From Hepsetus odoe (lineage: Eukaryota > Chordata > Actinopteri > Characiformes > Hepsetidae), in contig CM029393.1 of the NCBI GenBank assembly GCA_017165825.1, forward strand, positions 4,773,468 through 4,837,467: a stretch of 64,000 bases of DNA. Direction: 5' to 3'. Below the pieces are notes generated by a model. That model made no database searches and was not told the origin of the DNA. It worked only from the letters and a program-made list of their open reading frames with translations. This document shows positions 33,655 to 46,010 of this stretch, piece after piece (position 1 is the stretch's first letter; each line of letters opens with the position of its first letter). A program made the position numbers and the translations under genes.

Positions 33655-35149
33655 TCAAGTCAAGTAGGATTTTATTGTCATTTCAGCCATATACACAGCA
33701 CACAGTGAAACGAAATAACGTTCCTCCAGGACCCTGGTGCTACACACAAGACACAAGACGACATGAGGCACAACACGGGGCAACAAGTGCAGACAAGACA
33801 GACAACAACAGACGGCACGACAGACAGTACAATCATCCGTGGAGGGCCGCAGTGTTGTGGAATAAAGCAGCCCAGGTAGATCTGTGTAGCAGTGTGGTGG
33901 AGCAGTGTTATTGAATTTAAAGTGCAAGAGTGCAACATGACATAAATAAATAAATACAGGATGAAAAGTGGACTGGGTTTAAGAGTTCAAGCTATTGGTG
34001 GATTCAGAGTTCAACAGTCTGATGGCCAGGGGGAAGAAACTATTTCCCATCCTGGAAGTGGAGGCCCGTATGCTGCGGAACCTTTTTCCAGATGGCAGGA
34101 GGGAGAAGAGAGTGTGGGACGGGTGGGAGGGATCATCCACAATGCTGGTTGCTTTGCGGATGCAGCGAGTGGTGAAGATGTCCTGTACAGAGGGCAGAGA
34201 GACCCCGATGATCTTCTCAGCTGTTCTCACTACCCGTTGTAGGGACTTGCGGTCTAGGACGTTGCAGTTCCCGTACCAGGCAGGGGTGTTGGTGGTCTAG
34301 TGGTAGGGTACTTGCCTATGGACCTTTGGCTCAAGAAGTTCCAGGTTCGAATCCCACCTCTAGCACTACCATCACTGGGTCCCTGAGCAAGACCCTTAAC
34401 CCTGAATTGCTCCAGGGGGGACTGTCCCTGTAATTAGGACATGTAAGTTGCTCTGGATAAGAGCGTCTGCTAAATGCCGTAAATGTAAATGTAATGCAGC
34501 CGCTCAGGATGCTCTCAATGGTTCCTCTGTAGAAGATGGTGAGGATGGAAGGTGGGAGATGGGCTTTCCTCAGTCTGCGCAGGAAGTAGAGGTGCTGCTG
34601 GGCTTTCTTTGTGATGGAGCTGGTGTTGAGGGACCACGTGAGGTTGTCAGTGATGTGAACACCAAGAAACTTGGTGCTCTGGACCATCTCCACAGGTGAG
34701 GTGTTGATGATAAGTGGAGTGTGGTCCCGACGTGATCTCCTGAAGTCAACAACCATCTCTTTAGTCTTGTCGACGTTCAGAGACAGGTTGTTGGTTCTGC
34801 ACCAGTCCGTCAGTATCTCTGTAAGCTGCCTCGTCTCCACCGCTGATCAGACCCACCACGGTTGTATCATCAGCGAATTTGATGATGCGGTTCGAGCTGT
34901 GCTTGGCTGCACAGTCGTGGGTCATCAGTGTGAACAGCAGTGGGTTGAGCACACAGCCCTGGGGGGCTCCTGTGCTCAGTGTGATGGTGTTGGAGATGCT
35001 GCTACTGATCCTGACTGACTGGGGTCTCCCAGTCAGGAAGTCCAGGATCCAGTTACAGAGGGAGGTGTTCAGGCCCAGCAGCCTCAGCTTCTCACTCAGG
35101 TGCTGAGGGATGATGGTGTTGAATGCTGAACTGTAGTCGATGAACAGTT
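33655..35149 (-). mobile_element. 5'-truncated LINE, reverse transcriptase C-terminal part (L2/Rex1-like)
   Basis: Read on the minus strand, it begins within RT motif A (LFIDYSSAFNTI, about 35149). It continues through the PQGCVLNPLLFTL block, the active-site FADD (34761-34952 frame), NVDKTKEMVVDFRR and KFLGVHI, then after a SINE interruption GVSLPSVQDI and SLLPSGKRFRS, and an untranslated tail near 33660. The 5' truncation is typical of target-primed insertion. Frame shifts show it is dead. Confidence 0.85.
34281..34497 (+). repeat. SINE family C inside the LINE
   Basis: Head 'ggtggtctagtggtagggta', B box 'ggttcgaatcc' and the tail 'ggataagagcgtctgctaaa' then 'gccgtaaatgtaaatgtaa'. It is intact, hence the youngest layer of the nest. 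Confidence 0.9.
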
Positions 35150-35249
35150 AAAATGGCTCAAATCATACAGGTGCAGCACATCAGGTGTGCATGATTAGAA
35201 TATCATTACTCAGCATTTTGAAGGAGGTTTGGCATTTTAACCTCAGACA

Positions 35250-36060
35250 TTTAGCTTGGTGCTCCTGACTGTTGAGGTGAGAGCGAGCACCATGGTGAGC
35301 TCAAGACAGCCGTCTGAGACCTTCAGAAAGATTGTAGCAGCTTATAAGTCTGGTAAGGGATTTAAAAAGATCTCAGGAGAATTTACAATCAGGCTTTCCA
35401 CTATCTGGAAAATAGTCAAGAAGTGGAGGACTTCCAAAACATCTGCCAACATGACCAGTTCTGGCTGTCCAAGCAAGTTCACTGCAAGAGCAGACAAAAG
35501 ATGCTAAAAGAAGTCTCCAAAAACCCTAAAATGTCATCATGGGACCTACAGCAGGGTCTTACTGCTGATGTGAAAGTGCCTCTGCAATCAGAAAGAGACT
35601 GCACAACTTTAACTTCATGGTTGGCATGCAGGGAGGAAACCTTTATTCTCTACGAAACCTTAAGGCCAGGCGGAAGTTTACCAGAGAGAATGTAGACAAA
35701 GAATAGGACTAATGGAATAATGTTCTTTGGACAGATGAGTCTAAAATTGAATTATTTGGACACCAGAACAGAGGACGTGTTTGGTGTAAACCAAATGCAG
35801 CATTCCAGGAAAAGAACCTCATACCAACTGTGAAGTATGGAGGTGGAAGTGTGATGGTTTGGAGATGCTTTGCTGCAACAGCACCTGGCCAGCACACCAT
35901 CATAAAATCCACCATGAATTCTACCATTTATCAGAGGGTGCTTGAGGAGCATGTGAGACCATCTGTAAGAACATTAAAGCTGTAGCGGGACTGGACCCTG
36001 CAACATGACAATGACCCAAAACATACCAGTGAATCCACCAAGAACTGACTGAAAACTAAG
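35250..36060 (+). pseudogene. Tc1-like transposase pseudogene (second family)
   Basis: An N-terminal helix-turn-helix frame runs from 35256 (SETFRKIVAAYKSG, KKISGEF, STIWKIVKKW). The catalytic part is at about 35715-36020 (WTDESKIELFG, CKPNAAFQEKN, GGGSVMVWRCF, DNDPKHT) with frame breaks between. The C-terminal region with the last catalytic acid is absent, cut off at about 36100 where unrelated sequence begins. Confidence 0.8.
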
Positions 36061-36354
36061 AAATGAAGAGTCCTGCAGTGGCTGAGTCAACCCAGATCCC
36101 AAATAAGGACACAATGGGTATTACAGTTCTACAATTTGTTGTGCCCCAACCCAAATAAGAATACACATGTTTTGTGTATTTAAATGAATAAATCAAGGTT
36201 ACTTTTTATTGATTACCTGCAATTAAAACACTTTCTTTTCTGTAAATAAATAAAAACAAGATTAGACATTGATATGTAAACATTTCTTAAGAACTGAATA
36301 TTTAATGGGGTGTCCTAATTTTTTCACACGGCTATAAAGACAGGCACCAGTAAG

Positions 36355-36700
36355 ATTGAATGGGAAGGTTTACAAGATGGTAGTGTGACCATATGAGTTG
36401 GAGATGGTGGTACTGATGAAAAGACAGCTGAGTAAGCTGGAGTTGGCAGAGTTGAAGATGCTGAGGTTTGTATTTGGGCATGACGAGGACTGACACATTC
36501 AGGTTGGACAAGAGAAGGATGATTGTGTTGATTTGGACATGTACAGAGGAGAGCTGAGGATTATATATCAGGAGAAGGGCGTTGATGGAGCTGCTAGGAA
36601 AGAGAAAAAGAGGAAGAACAAATGGATGGATTTTATGAGAGAGGACATGCTAGCAGTCAGAGTGAAAGAGGAAGATACAGAGGACAGGAAAGTATGGAAA
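36355..36700 (+). mobile_element. LINE reverse-transcriptase C-terminal remnant, different clade
   Basis: Blocks 'gggaaggtttacaagatgg', 'ctgatgaaaagaca', 'gttgaagatgctgag' and 'tttggacatgtacagagga', and a frame ending near 'GEEDTEDRK'-like residues (EEDTEDRKVWKF), match the C-terminal end of a common fish LINE polyprotein. It abuts the right end of the Tc1 element. Confidence 0.7.
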
Positions 36701-37230
36701 TTTATATATATTTTTTTGCATAGTGCAAACGGAAAATAGACAGGGAGCACAAGAAGAGGAAACGGCACATGAACATCACAATTTAACAATCTATATTAAA
36801 GGTTTTACTTAGAAAAACAAACAAACAAAAAAAAACATGGCATCCTTAGTGAACCTTAATTTAATCCTTAAAACCCAGGATGCCAAAAATGGTTGTCTTT
36901 CAATGAGAAAAAAAATCTCTTCAAAGAGCAATTGCACAAACCTGGGAACATCAGAGTTTTAACTGTGCAGTTTTAACAAAAGCAGTTTCCCTCTGCAGGT
37001 ATTGAGCAAAGCTGAATTTTCTTTTAACTTGTTTCAGCAGATCATATGCTGAAGTCCATGCACACATGCTTTTATTGCCATCTTTATGTGGTGCTGCTAT
37101 TGCCGTATGTCCCACTGTCTGCTGCATATAATCTGCAATTCAAGAACCAAAGGATATTCCTCTGGCTATTTCACTTTTTCTGTAAAGATCTGGTTTTTGT
37201 TATCAGAAAAATGTTCATGTTTTGATTTAA
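36700..37230. other. Gene-free spacer
   Basis: Unique AT-rich sequence; nothing recognised. Confidence 0.45.
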
Positions 37231-37231
37231 T

Positions 37232-37482
37232 AATTGCTTTATCCTGAGGAGGGTTGATGATGGTTCTGGAGCCACTGCACAAATAGGGCAAAACGCAGAG
37301 GAACACCCTGAACAGGTTGCCAGTCTATTGCAGGGCAAATGCATGCTCAGAAAGGGGGCAATTTAGCATCTCTAATCCATCTGAAACCTGACCAACTCTA
37401 GACAGAAAAGACCCAGGCTCTACCATCTGGGAATCACACCCAGGACCTTCTCTGTGAGGCAACAGCACAACCATGCTGCTCT
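37232..37482 (-). repeat. SINE family B
   Basis: Minus-strand copy. The plus strand shows 'ctgaacaggttgccagtcta', 'caatttagcatctctaatcc', 'gggaatcacacccaggacct' (B-box complement) and 'aacagcacaaccatgctgct' (head complement). Confidence 0.75.
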
Positions 37483-38998
37483 AAATGACAATGACAATTT
37501 ATTGATTGATTAATTTTTCTCAATAAAGAAATTAAGACAAGAAGTTGATGGAAGGTTGAAAAAAATTAATCCTGGCTGGAGTGTTTTTATAGCCTGGCTG
37601 CTTTTGGAGACTGAAAACCATATTTTGCATGAATGGAGGCTTTGTGTTCATATGGCTTACTCGTACCCTCAGTGGTGAGAGTTCTTGCATTATTTTTTTT
37701 CCCCATAACCAAAAGAGAGGTGAGAACTTTTCGCCCCTCTGTTTTTGCACACCAGTGGGGCAGGGTTAAAAATGGATGCTTCTGGTCAGTAGGCCTGCTC
37801 TGTGCTCAGAATCACTCAGGCTGTGGAATCCTCTTCGCTCGATGTGTACTGAAGTGAAGAGAGGGAAGGTTACTATGGCAACCAGGTGAGGCACTGCACG
37901 CTCTCATTCTCTCGATTTTACTGGTTCCTATTTTTTCCCTCAATCTGTGTTCTGTTTGTATTTGACCTTTCAGAACCTTCCAACACAATACTGTATAGAA
38001 AATCTTGGGCTTTAACACTGCTGGACACCCAGAAATAGGAAGTTGAGAACATCCAAGCCTAATTCAAGCTACAGGCCATCGGCACTTTCAATTGGATTTT
38101 GTTCAATGGAGCAATATTTATATTCCAGATGCACAGGGAAAGACACTTTTAGCAATGTACTTTTGAAGCCCTTCTGCTGCTGTTGGCTGGTATGTAGTTC
38201 AAAGTGTCAAAGTCTTAAGTATTCATCGTTTGTACTCTCAGGAAAAAATAGTCAGAAAAAAAAAGTCAGAAAAAAGTCTAGATGTTTTCAGATATTTTGT
38301 TTGTCAGACACTAGAAACTAAAATAGAATCCTGTAGTAAGGGTTTACACCTGAAAACTAGGATGTCCATGTTAGTTTTAAGGTAAACACCATTGCAAACA
38401 ACTGTTTCACGGGTGGCAACAGGTTCTAATGATGGAAGGTACAATTTACATTTCTTCAAAAGTAACATTTCTCATTTGGATCAAATAGTCCTATTTTTAC
38501 ACACTGTCCACAAACTGTGATGGATAGACCATGTTCAATGAAGGGATTTTAATTGTATGCTTTAAAAAAAAATAAAAAATAAATAACAAAATCAATAAAA
38601 AAGCAACTTTATATAGTGTATTATGTACTAGGAATCATATTTAATTAAAATTATTCTTTTTAAGCTTATACCTTATTAATTAATGCCTAAAGCTCATACA
38701 GGAGTATTTTTGATCATCTAGTGTGCATACCCAAAAATGGCATCATATCTTATGCAATACAATTTTAGGTTAAGCAAATATGTAGTGCATATACAGATGG
38801 TTTCACTGTGTGGATATTTTTCAACATGCAAATCAATACAATGAAATTAAACAGCCAATATTTATGTAGGAAATCATTGAGAGGGACATTTATGATATAA
38901 TTAACTCCTCCTAAAAGGTTTTTTATCACAATATTTAACTTAATTTCAATATCCAGGACCTCACCAGTCACAATTACCACCTCAAATCCTATATTTTA
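37483..38998. other. Gene-free spacer
   Basis: No gene or repeat family recognised; AT-rich from 38.5 kb on. Confidence 0.45.
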
Positions 38999-38999
38999 T

Positions 39000-39402
39000 G
39001 ATGCAAATGCCAAAAACAGAAAAATCTAAATCAAATCAGTATTTGGTGTTCCTACCTTTTGCCTTCAAACCAGCATCAGTTCTTCTGGCCCCACAGAGCC
39101 CTGATCTCAACATCATCCAGTGTGTCTGGATTACATGAAGAGACAGAAGGATGTGATGAAGCCTACATCCACAGAAGATCTGTGGTTAGTTCTCCAAGAT
39201 GTTTGGAGCAACCTACCAGCCGAGTTCCTTCAAAAACTATGTGCAAGTGTACCTAGAAGAATTGATGCTGTTTTGAAGGCAAAGGGTGGTCACACCAAAT
39301 ATTGATTTGATTTAGATTTCTCTTTTGTTCATTCACTGCATTTTGTTGATTGATGAAAATCAATGATGAACACTTCCATTTTTGAAAGCATTCTTTGTTC
39401 AT
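39000..39402 (+). mobile_element. Internally deleted copy of the first Tc1-like family
   Basis: The left 60-70 bp match 3325-3385 and the right part (39090-39402) matches 4634-4920 of the full element. About 1.25 kb in between is absent; the junction is near 39090. Outer terminal repeats have eroded. It keeps the 23 bp missing from the 3.2-kb copy. Confidence 0.85.
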
Positions 39403-39589
39403 AGAAAGAGAATGACATCCATCAGCATCCATATTGCAAACAGGTTTGACATCCAACTGATAAAATGTCGTAAGGCTTGGAACAGTACTTGCAGAGGCAT
39501 TAATGCCCAACATGGCTTCCTAGATAAAATGTTTTTGAGGCCACAATAATGATGTCAGTGGCTAAAAAAAAATCATAGATAACATAGAT

Positions 39590-39795
39590 TGTGTGTAGAG
39601 TTTGCATGTTCTTTCTGTCTGCCTCTGTATTTTTTCGCCCACAGTCCAAAGATATCCTTGTCTGGTGGACTGGAGATGCTAAATTGCCTCTAGGTGGGAC
39701 TGTGTGGCTGTGAGTGTGTTTATTCGTCTGCCTTGTGATGGACGACCTGTCCAGAGTGCTTCTCTGCCTTTCACATTATGAGTGCTGGGAAAGTC
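39590..39795 (+). repeat. SINE family B, 5'-truncated and diverged
   Basis: Blocks 'agagtttgcatgttctttct', 'cccacagtccaaagatat', 'ggactggagatgctaaattg', 'gacctgtccagag' and 'agtgctggga'. Confidence 0.75.
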
Positions 39796-39799
39796 TAAG

Positions 39800-42590
39800 A
39801 TGGTGCTCCTTTGACAGTATCTAACAGATGTGTAAAAGGGTAGAGTATAGTATATTTGACTTATTTGTTTAATTGGCTTTTACTTTTAGGATATGGATTA
39901 TTTATAAGGACTTTTCATCCATAGAAATTCATGATCGATGCGTCTTTAGTTTTGGTTCAGTGGAATCATGGGAAACTGTTCTTGGAGTTTTGGTCTTTAG
40001 TACTTGGAAACATGATGAACGGCACCTGAGCACTAGCAGTGGACTTCACACTTTCAGTAATGCTTTCTGGCAGCTTTTCATGCACAGGTAATTATTCTCC
40101 AGGTTTGCATTGCAGCTTTAAACAGTTTTAATTGAAGACAAGCAAGGGAGGCTTGAAATTTAAAATGGGATGGAGTTCACCTCAACTTTCTCTAACATGA
40201 CTCTTGGCAGGTCATTTGCATGCTCAGTGTGTTGCATAATGTAGGATGTATCTACACCTTGGATTATATTCCTAGCAGTAGTGCTCCTGAAATGGAATTT
40301 AAAAGCAAAGATACTGGAAAAGATTTCAGATCATAAAGTATGGTGTGACTTTCTGTCTTTTTGACATCTTTATCAAGCTGTAATCTTTTTTTTTCATTTA
40401 TAGACTACATGGACTGAGTAGTGAATGAAAAATCAGACTTAAACCATGATTTACACACCTAATGTTTCTTAAAAAATTCTTTTTCTGAAAGTTTTTTTTG
40501 CATTGCATAATGCATTATCTTCATGTTTCATTTATTAGAGCATATTATGAGCAATATGGTGAAAATATAAAAGCTTGAAGTTGCAGAGTTTGTAATTTAT
40601 TTACATACAATATCTTTCTCCTGTACTTGTCCCTCTTTCCTTATACCTCTATTTTTATATATCTTTTTTCTGTTCTTTCTGTACATCTGTCACTTTTATA
40701 AGAGCCCTGTAATGGCCAAATTTCCCATTCGTGGGATAATAAAAGATTACTCTACTCTACTCTACTCTACTCTATCAGTGGCATCCAGTGGACACAAGAG
40801 GTCAGTACAACATTATACAAAAAAACAAGATCCAAGAAAATCTGTAACCACATTCACACAATGTTCTGGTTGAAATTTAAAATGTCGTTAGAGCTGTGCT
40901 CTCCAGCATTAAACATTTTGTCTTACTGTAAACAAACACTCCAGTTTTACTGCATGAACTCTATACAATTCACTTTATCTACCTGTCTGGTGTAACACAT
41001 GATCAAGTGAGCTTAAGACAGTATACTGTCCATTCTGGGAGGGTTTGAAGTGAATTACAAAGCTCTATATGTGGGCAGTAAGCATTTTATTGGTAAACAC
41101 CAACACTGGAAGAAAGAAATGTAAAGAAATAAACAACACATTGTAATTAGATGTGTGTAATTGCTGAAATGCACCAAGAAGCCAGGAACAAAGCCTGCAT
41201 TTTTCTAACCATTAGTTAAAAAAAGACATGTCTGTTACATTAAAAAAAATGAAATGCATTACATTAATCCTAACATTACATTTTCCAGGCAAAACCACAC
41301 TAACTACCGAGATTAGAACACCAAGTCTCTGCAAAAACCTTCAAAAGTTTCAGACGGTCCGGGGACACAGATACGCAAACCGAGGACACTGGACCATTTA
41401 CTAAACCTTAATGAAGTTCATTACAGCTCCGTACTTCATTTATCCCACTGATGCAGCTTCATCCAGTCCTGGTTGGTTTGAAAATGAGACAAAGAGAGCA
41501 ATCAGCCGAAGTTGTTAAATTGTTTTTGAATTGTTTTCCAGTTTGAGTAATTGAAGAAATCCAGCTACATTTTGAAGACTTCTTGGGAACTTTAAATGTG
41601 CTTGAAACTATTCTAGTTATTGGGTGGCCTCTGACTGAAGGAAATGTCTTATTCCACAAACCACTTTGTTCTTCTTGAAATTAGTTGCTTCAGGGAATGT
41701 CAAAGCAGACGTCTTCATTTCTAGCCATTTCTTCATGATGGTTTCGAAAACCACGCGCCATCAGGAGCTCACAGAGTAGGAACCAAGAATGCTCTGTAAA
41801 TTTTTTAAGTGTTTTTTTTTATTTTTTGGGGAGGAGGATCAGTGGAACCAGTTCTGTTCAGCAGCACCTTTGTAGGAAAAAAAAAAGCAGATATCCTTAG
41901 ATTTAAGCTGAGCTAAATAAAGACGTTCCAGCATCTGTAAGCAGAATGGCAAAGCACTTTTCCTAAATAATAGATATTTTTGACATAAAACATATAAACA
42001 ATGATAATATGATGCTGGAAATGATATTCAAAAAGAAGGCAAGGAGTAAACGAGTCTAAAATACCTGTATTTCAAAAGCGGTGAACACTTCTGGAAGCTG
42101 ACAACCCGCATTGAACATTGATCATTATAATTATCATGAAAGACTCCAGACTTTTGAATGGGGTCTATATGTGGGACACTTTGAGATCACATGACCACAC
42201 AGTGTGGTTCAGTATCAACTGTCAGAACCTTTGGCTATGAGGCCTGGGTGATTGATTTGCTTTCATATGTGCTGAGATTCTTCTAGTTCCTCCATTGTTA
42301 AGTGGGAAATTAGTGGCCTGTCATTTATCAAAAGTGTCAGATTGAATTCATTTTGATTTATGAGTTTTATTAAACCTTATTATTATTATAACCCACCTTT
42401 TTAATTGAATATGGCAAGATGTCACAAAGTGCAGTGGGAGAATATTATTCAGTCGTCTGCTCAAGGAATACGGTACCTCATTTCCCCGGGATCTTAAAGG
42501 AAATAAGTAGATGTGTGTACAGTAAATAAGCGTAGTATTACATTCCAAAATGCCTCGAGCAGGTTCTGTGTGAGTGCATATTCATGAAGG
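39800..42590. other. Gene-free stretch with a LINE-tail-like end and pentanucleotide repeat
   Basis: No coding sequence recognised. 40625-40776 ends 'aaatttcccattcgtgggataataaaag' and then (CTCTA)n, which resembles the 3' end of a Rex1/CR1-type LINE with its terminal short repeat. Confidence 0.5.
40749..40776. repeat. (CTCTA)n pentanucleotide repeat
   Basis: About five tandem ACTCT/CTCTA units at the 3' end of a LINE-like tail. Confidence 0.85.
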
Positions 42591-42599
42591 TGTGTGTGT

Positions 42600-43868
42600 G
42601 TGTTGGGAGGCACAGCTTTGAGACATCTATGGTAATAAATAATGAGCTTTTCTTGCAGCTTTGTGGTTCAATGTTAGTCCATTGCACCATTACTAGGGTC
42701 CCACTCTTGAATTTACATTTCTGAATCCTCCTTAAATGTTCAGTGGGATGTAGAGATTGGCTTAGCCATGTAAGCATCTTCTTCAGCTTCTTCTCTTTGG
42801 ACATCACTCTTGAGTTATTTTGGCAGTGTGTTTGGGCTCGTTGTCTTGTTGAAATATCCATCTTCTCCAGTTTCTTGGCTGATGAGATAAAACTTTCCTC
42901 TAACCTCTGCTGTCATTCCATTAATGTTTAATGCCTCAGCACCGATTGCTGTGAAGCACCCCCATATCACGATGCTCTTTGCTTCACTGCGGAATTGATG
43001 TTTCTGGGATTGTACACACAACAATTTTTTGATGAGCTGAATTATTGCCAAAGTATGCTGTTTTTGTTTCGTCTGACCCGAGTACACTTTTCCAGCAGAG
43101 TTCTGTTCTTTCAGGTTATCCTGCAAGACTTTTAGAGTGGCGGCTTGCTTCTCTTTCCCTTTCTTATCGTTTGTCTGAAGGCACGTAATGAACTCTTGCA
43201 TGGCTCACCTGTCCTGGGAAGATTAGTTGTGGATTTGAGCTTTCCATTTGCATAATTTCAATCCAGCTGTACTGACAAAGATGTTGGTGGTCTTAGCTAG
43301 AGCTCTGTAGCTGTTTCCATATAACTCTCTCTCTATGTATCACCATTCCTCCTAAAACGATTGGTACAGCAGGGTCAATTGATATGTTCTTGCAATGCAC
43401 TGAAGATATTAAGGTTTGACTTTTACCACAGCGTCTTTCAGTTGTTGATTGTTTGGGGGCCGTCTCTCTCCTCCATCTTCTCCTGGGAGAATGAACTGTG
43501 TTCAGTTCTGGTGACTGTGTTCAGTTCTGGTGGCTGCCATGGCCAGACCAAATCTTTCCAAATTTTTCTAATGACCCAGTATTTTGTTGACTTGGCAGTG
43601 TTTTTATATCATTGTTTTGTGGCATGATAAAGTTCCTCCTGATTAGTCTGAATGCATATTTCTGAAAATTGTTTTCATTAATCGAGATGATTGAACCAGT
43701 TCCAGAAGCAGCCATGCAAGCCCAAGCCATTTAGATGTAAATACCCGGAAAAAAAGCTCTCATCTCTACTCATCTTCTTTTGATCTCAAACCCAAATGTC
43801 TTCAGTGCACAAGCAAAAACAAATTAATTGGCCTTGCTGTTCCAATACTTTCGCAGCTACGTATACAG
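42600..43868 (-). mobile_element. Tc1/mariner-like relic, fourth family
   Basis: The minus strand encodes degenerate transposase pieces. 43201-42815 has LQDNLKEQNSAGKVYSGQT and VIWGCFTAIGAEALNI. Further down is a piece (SQSLHPTEHLRRIQKCKFK) in place of the usual SPDLNPIE region. A terminal-repeat-like 'ccttgctgttccaatacttt' lies at about 43831-43850. Limits are approximate. Confidence 0.65.
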
Positions 43869-43869
43869 T

Positions 43870-45380
43870 GCTGGGCAAAAGTTCAAAAGTTCCTCATCTT
43901 ATTTCTCTTCCAAAGAGCCAGACTTAATTAGATATAGAACACACAAAAGCACAGTGACCTACTTGTGCGTGTGTGTAAAAGGTGACCCCTCTGAGGCTGG
44001 TGATTTGAATAAACTCCCCGCAGTGCTGAGTGAAGCACAGTATCATGAGTTCAGCTGCGGGACACTGCAGGTCTCCAGAGCCCAATGCTCCACCATATTG
44101 CGCCTTTATGTTCACCACTGCATCACACTGAGAGACTGGAGTCTCGGAGTGGCTTTACGCTTCTTTAAGTGCAACTTACATCTGAACCTCTCCTCACAGA
44201 TCAAACCGACACAGTAAATGGCCTCCTCAGACCCCTTAAAAAGGACCGTTTAGCCTCTCTGACTCCTATCAAAGGGCTCATATCATGGAAAACTAAAAAT
44301 TTTCTTGCTTTTTTAAAAATAAGTTTGAGGCCTTCCATTCACACTTTTGTGATCCTGTGGGTTGTTACTGGAGCAGTTACTGTTTGCAGCAGAGTTATCT
44401 GAGTAAAAGATGAGGTGAAAGTGATTAACATTGTACTGTTGCTGGCGGGAAGCAAGTGCATCATTTCAGACTTCCAAAGAATCTACAGCTTCAAAAAGAA
44501 GCGGCTGAAGCTCTCTTGAAGCTTTTCTACAGTGTCCTGGGGATTTTAGCTCCAACTTAATAGTTTAATATTCCTTTTTTGAGTGCTTATTATGTGAGGC
44601 ACAATTTGGAATAAGTAAAATTAAAAATATAATATATAAATTTAAAACAACAAAGCAACAAAAAGCACTTCTCTCACTACCTGTAAACATTGTTCTCAAT
44701 GGTCTACATCTTTCTCAGTTCTGTTCATCATTCCAGACACATTTTGGATGAAATTGTTCATGTTAAAGAAGTGATTACAAATTTCAGCATCTTTATCTAT
44801 TCTCATCCTTCAGGAGTACTTGAGAAACTTGAGGAAGGCTTTAGGGAAGGAGGCAAGGGGACATGTGATATGCAGTGTGAAATGGATTCATCCTGAGCTG
44901 CTGCTTGGCACCGCTGTGAGCTATTCAGGGCACATGATCGTCTCTGTGCCATATGTTCAGAAGGGTAAACAGAGACGGGCGATCCTGTCAGCTCTCTCCA
45001 CCTGTTGGCCAATTCCATTCTGATAAATAGATGGGCTCAGGAGAGGGGTGCTGTGTACATTTGTGCAGATATTTTCAACAAAACAATGAAAAACGTTAAT
45101 CTTAAGGGTTGTTTCATATTTTTGATTGACATACTGCACATACATTGTCCATGCATGTCACACAAGTATGTACAGTTCTCAGGAACATTTTTTCAGACAT
45201 TTTTGCTCCCCCCTGCTTCAAAAACACCACAATCATGAACCCAGGTAAACTCAGTGGACTGTTAAAATGAGTTCTGTCCAGCTGCACTTACTGTCATTGC
45301 TTGGAAAGTAGTGTCATACCTGTGAGCTTAGACCTTTTGTGGCTTGCCTAAAGGTCAGCAGAGGATGCCATATACCTACA
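43870..45380. other. Gene-free stretch, partly complex sequence
   Basis: No recognised gene. 43990-44220 and 44880-45030 have balanced base composition and could be conserved non-coding DNA or old repeat; neither can be assigned. Confidence 0.4.
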
Positions 45381-45479
45381 TTTACAAAAACCAGCCGGTT
45401 ATGCTAGGCCATTTTATTGTGGATTACAGTTTACATTTAACACAGTCATTCTGTCCAAGGGAACCAAGAAGCCACTTGA

Positions 45480-46010
45480 AATGGGTTTCAGTGCTACTCT
45501 GTGCAACTGGATACTAGACTGTCTCTGGAAGAACCCATTGACGGGCTCTTTTACCTCCTGATACAGCAGCTGTTTAACCCAGAGCTGGAAAGCTCTACAA
45601 AGAGTTGTGAAAACAGCTCAGAAGATCATTGGCCCAGAGCTTCCAGCAATTCGGGACATTTACAGCACTGCTTTAGAAAAGGAGGCTGAATAAGGAGTTG
45701 CCTTCTCATCTGTGCTGACACTTTACTGTTACAGGTGGGCTATAATTGTGAGTACTGTAGTCACCCACTGTCCTGACACTTTTATTTCTTCTTCTCTCTT
45801 TGTGCACTTTACCACTAAGTGTTTCACTTTATTAGCTCATGCATGTTTTAACATCTACCTTATTACAATATTCCACTCAGACGCTTTTACCATTAGCTAT
45901 GAACCACTTATATCTCATTTACATTATTTTAGTTTTGCATATTTTGTACTATTTGTATTTACTGCAGAGTTGCACTATATATTGTTTGTCTGTTGCCTGT
46001 TATAATCGAC
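45480..46010 (+). mobile_element. LINE C-terminal fragment and tail (L2/Rex1-like)
   Basis: At about 45590-45690 the plus strand encodes LQRVVKTAQKIIGPELPAI and DIYSTAL, the block found as 'VVRTAEKIIGVSLPSVQDI' type sequence at the 33.6-35.1 kb LINE. An untranslated tail follows. Confidence 0.7.

Larger units (their letters stand above)
33443..36334 (+). mobile_element. Tc1-like transposon with nested LINE and SINE
   Basis: The left end CAGTCATGTGAAAAAATTAG (33443, after TA) and the right end (its near complement, finishing at 36334 before TA) share more than 25 bp including 'aattaggacacccc'. The element is 2892 bp because a LINE at about 33655-35149 interrupts it; without that it would be about 1.4 kb. 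It belongs to the same family as 6107-6610. Confidence 0.88.

Noticed and set aside
40749..40776. Regular short repeats considered as a CRISPR array
   Set aside because: A 5-bp tandem repeat with no spacers in a eukaryotic genome.
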